A DNA stretch of 64,000 nucleotides from Lachnospiraceae bacterium. Lineage in GTDB: Bacteria; Bacillota; Clostridia; Lachnospirales; Lachnospiraceae. Positions 63,101-64,000 of the stretch are shown here, one piece after another. The notes below the pieces were generated by a model, which saw only the letters and a list, made by a program, of their open reading frames with translations, did not search any database and was not told where the DNA came from. The stretch lies in NCBI GenBank assembly GCA_900771195.1, contig CAAGMZ010000029.1, positions 1 through 64,000 of the forward strand, read 5' to 3'. Both the position numbers and the translations under genes were made by a program. How positions within the stretch are numbered: the stretch's first letter is position 1; the number at the start of each line of letters is the position of its first letter.

Positions 63101-64000
63101 TTATTCGTATACCGTGCAGATTTGGGATGTTGCTTTTATTCCATACTGACCGTTTATAAGCTTTTCTCCCCATTCAGGTGAAAGCTCCGATCCGTCCCAC
63201 TCCAATGCAATATCAAGATACTCAACGCCTCCGCTGTTGCCTTTCCAGCTCCAGCCCAGATATCCGATATTATTCTCGGTGCAGTACTGCATGATATAAT
63301 CTTCGTTGACATCACCATCTGTGTGCGTATACCCAAACTCGCCTACACATACGCAGAAATTCTGATTCGTTGCATAGCTCAGTCCTGTTTTGATTGTCAC
63401 GGCATCTTTGCCTGCCGTTCCATACATATGTATTGAAAACATTGTGTTATTGTCAGGGTCTGAAGCTATTATGTCCGCGCCTGTCTCTTTGATAGATTTT
63501 GCACACTGACCCCAGCCGGCAGCATCTACCATGATTGTATTCCTTATGCCGGCCTCACGAAGCTTGGGAATTGCCTCTGCATATCCGTCTCGCCAGAGCT
63601 TTGAGTCCCATTTTCCGACCCACTCGTTGGCTATATTGAGGATAACGCAGTCTTCATTGCCTATAAGCGCATCCTTTACCTGTATCCAGTAATTAGTCGC
63701 ATTTCGGATGGCCTGAAGGTCATCCTTTCCGGTAGCATCATGAACCTCAAGAATTACTATGAGTTTATTATTTTTGCATGCCGTAATAAGTGACTTAAGG
63801 GTATCAGACGAATCCTTGTTATACTGGTCTCCGTCGCCACAGACAATCCTTATACAGTTCGCTCCTGTTGCTGCAATTGCGTCGATTGACGTCTCGTCCT
63901 GCATGGTGTACCATGAATGGGCTTCGTTGATGCCTCTCATGACAAACTCATTTCCATTGGCGTCAAGAAGCTTTGTTCCGTCCACATGAAATCCCTTTAC
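63101..64000 (-). CDS. Second GH5 beta-mannanase, partial (continues past the window)
   Basis: These 299 codons are the catalytic domain of a second GH5 subfamily 8-like mannanase. The 5' part lies beyond base 64000; the frame is open across the edge (VKGFHVDGTKLLD). Both catalytic Glu are present in NIANEWVGKW and VCVGEFGY. It is closely similar to the neighbouring enzyme over the catalytic domain, including GINEAHSWY and MVDAAGWGQ. It most likely arose by tandem duplication. The linker and signal cannot be seen. Confidence 0.88.
   Translation of the reverse strand, partial: VKGFHVDGTKLLDANGNEFVMRGINEAHSWYTMQDETSIDAIAATGANCIRIVCGDGDQYNKDSSDTLKSLITACKNNKLIVILEVHDATGKDDLQAIRNATNYWIQVKDALIGNEDCVILNIANEWVGKWDSKLWRDGYAEAIPKLREAGIRNTIMVDAAGWGQCAKSIKETGADIIASDPDNNTMFSIHMYGTAGKDAVTIKTGLSYATNQNFCVCVGEFGYTHTDGDVNEDYIMQYCTENNIGYLGWSWKGNSGGVEYLDIALEWDGSELSPEWGEKLINGQYGIKATSQICTVYE

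Noticed and set aside
1..64000. Prophage, IS element, integron or tRNA-linked island
   Set aside because: No integrase, transposase, phage structural gene, tRNA or flanking repeats were seen.

Overview
The window reads as chromosomal core sequence of a low-to-mid GC anaerobic Firmicute, most likely a member of the Lachnospiraceae. I infer this from clear Shine-Dalgarno sites, clostridial protein families (GGGtGRT protein with its Fe-S scaffold partner, TM1266-type hydrogenase regulator, single-chain PurL, AddAB, SplB, the TIGR03915/TIGR03916 pair), a lysine riboswitch ahead of dapA, and GH5 mannanases. No rRNA, tRNA, CRISPR array, IS element or prophage was recognised. Many coding starts were moved downstream of the longest open frame because a Shine-Dalgarno site or a promoter hexamer decided the start.

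Layout. 1-7.2 kb (minus strand): start of purL, two overlapping M14/aspartoacylase-type genes, a Rad3/DinG helicase with a fused nuclease domain, and a radical-SAM DNA repair pair behind a promoter carrying two LexA-type boxes. 7.3-12.1 kb: a TPR/DUF6273 membrane protein, a plus-strand operon of SDR dehydrogenase, unknown protein and SplB photoproduct lyase, then a CDF metal transporter whose terminator lies inside splB. 12.1-21 kb (minus): a small unknown protein, GreA-like factor, membrane-anchored unknown, enolase, a 52-residue FeoB-associated-type peptide, cardiolipin synthase, YkgJ-type cysteine-cluster protein, pyruvate kinase and an ABC-2 exporter. 21-36.6 kb (minus): DUF4234 protein with a Q/N/G/Y repeat tail, gltX, nfo, a TetM/EF-G-like GTPase fused to a Rae1/YacP-like NYN nuclease, a YczE-like membrane protein, a subtilisin-like protease, and addA/addB.

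36.6-45.9 kb: FMN-bind-like membrane protein, SPFH/zinc-ribbon protein, nadE, a small lipoprotein, dapB-dapA under a lysine riboswitch with attenuator, a HAD phosphatase and a NatAB-like ABC exporter. 45.9-48.7 kb (plus): TM1266-type regulator followed by a TauABC-like importer. 48.7-54.1 kb (minus): YfhO membrane protein, diguanylate cyclase, and a pair of membrane-anchored proteins, one with an Mrr-like nuclease domain and one with a zinc ribbon. 54.1-59 kb: a structured direct repeat between overlapping divergent promoters, then a large protein with a cyclic-nucleotide-binding-like N-terminus and a LacI-sensor/GGDEF protein. 59-64 kb (minus): GGGtGRT protein and Fe-S scaffold, GH5 beta-mannanase lipoprotein, sfsA, and a second, partial mannanase.

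Themes: DNA repair is unusually dense (Rad3-nuclease helicase, TIGR03915/03916 pair, SplB, Nfo, AddAB). Nucleotide second-messenger signalling is represented by two GGDEF proteins and one cNMP-like protein. The least described items are the TetM-Rae1-type fusion, the cNMP-like protein beside the sugar-sensor cyclase, and the repeat element upstream of them.
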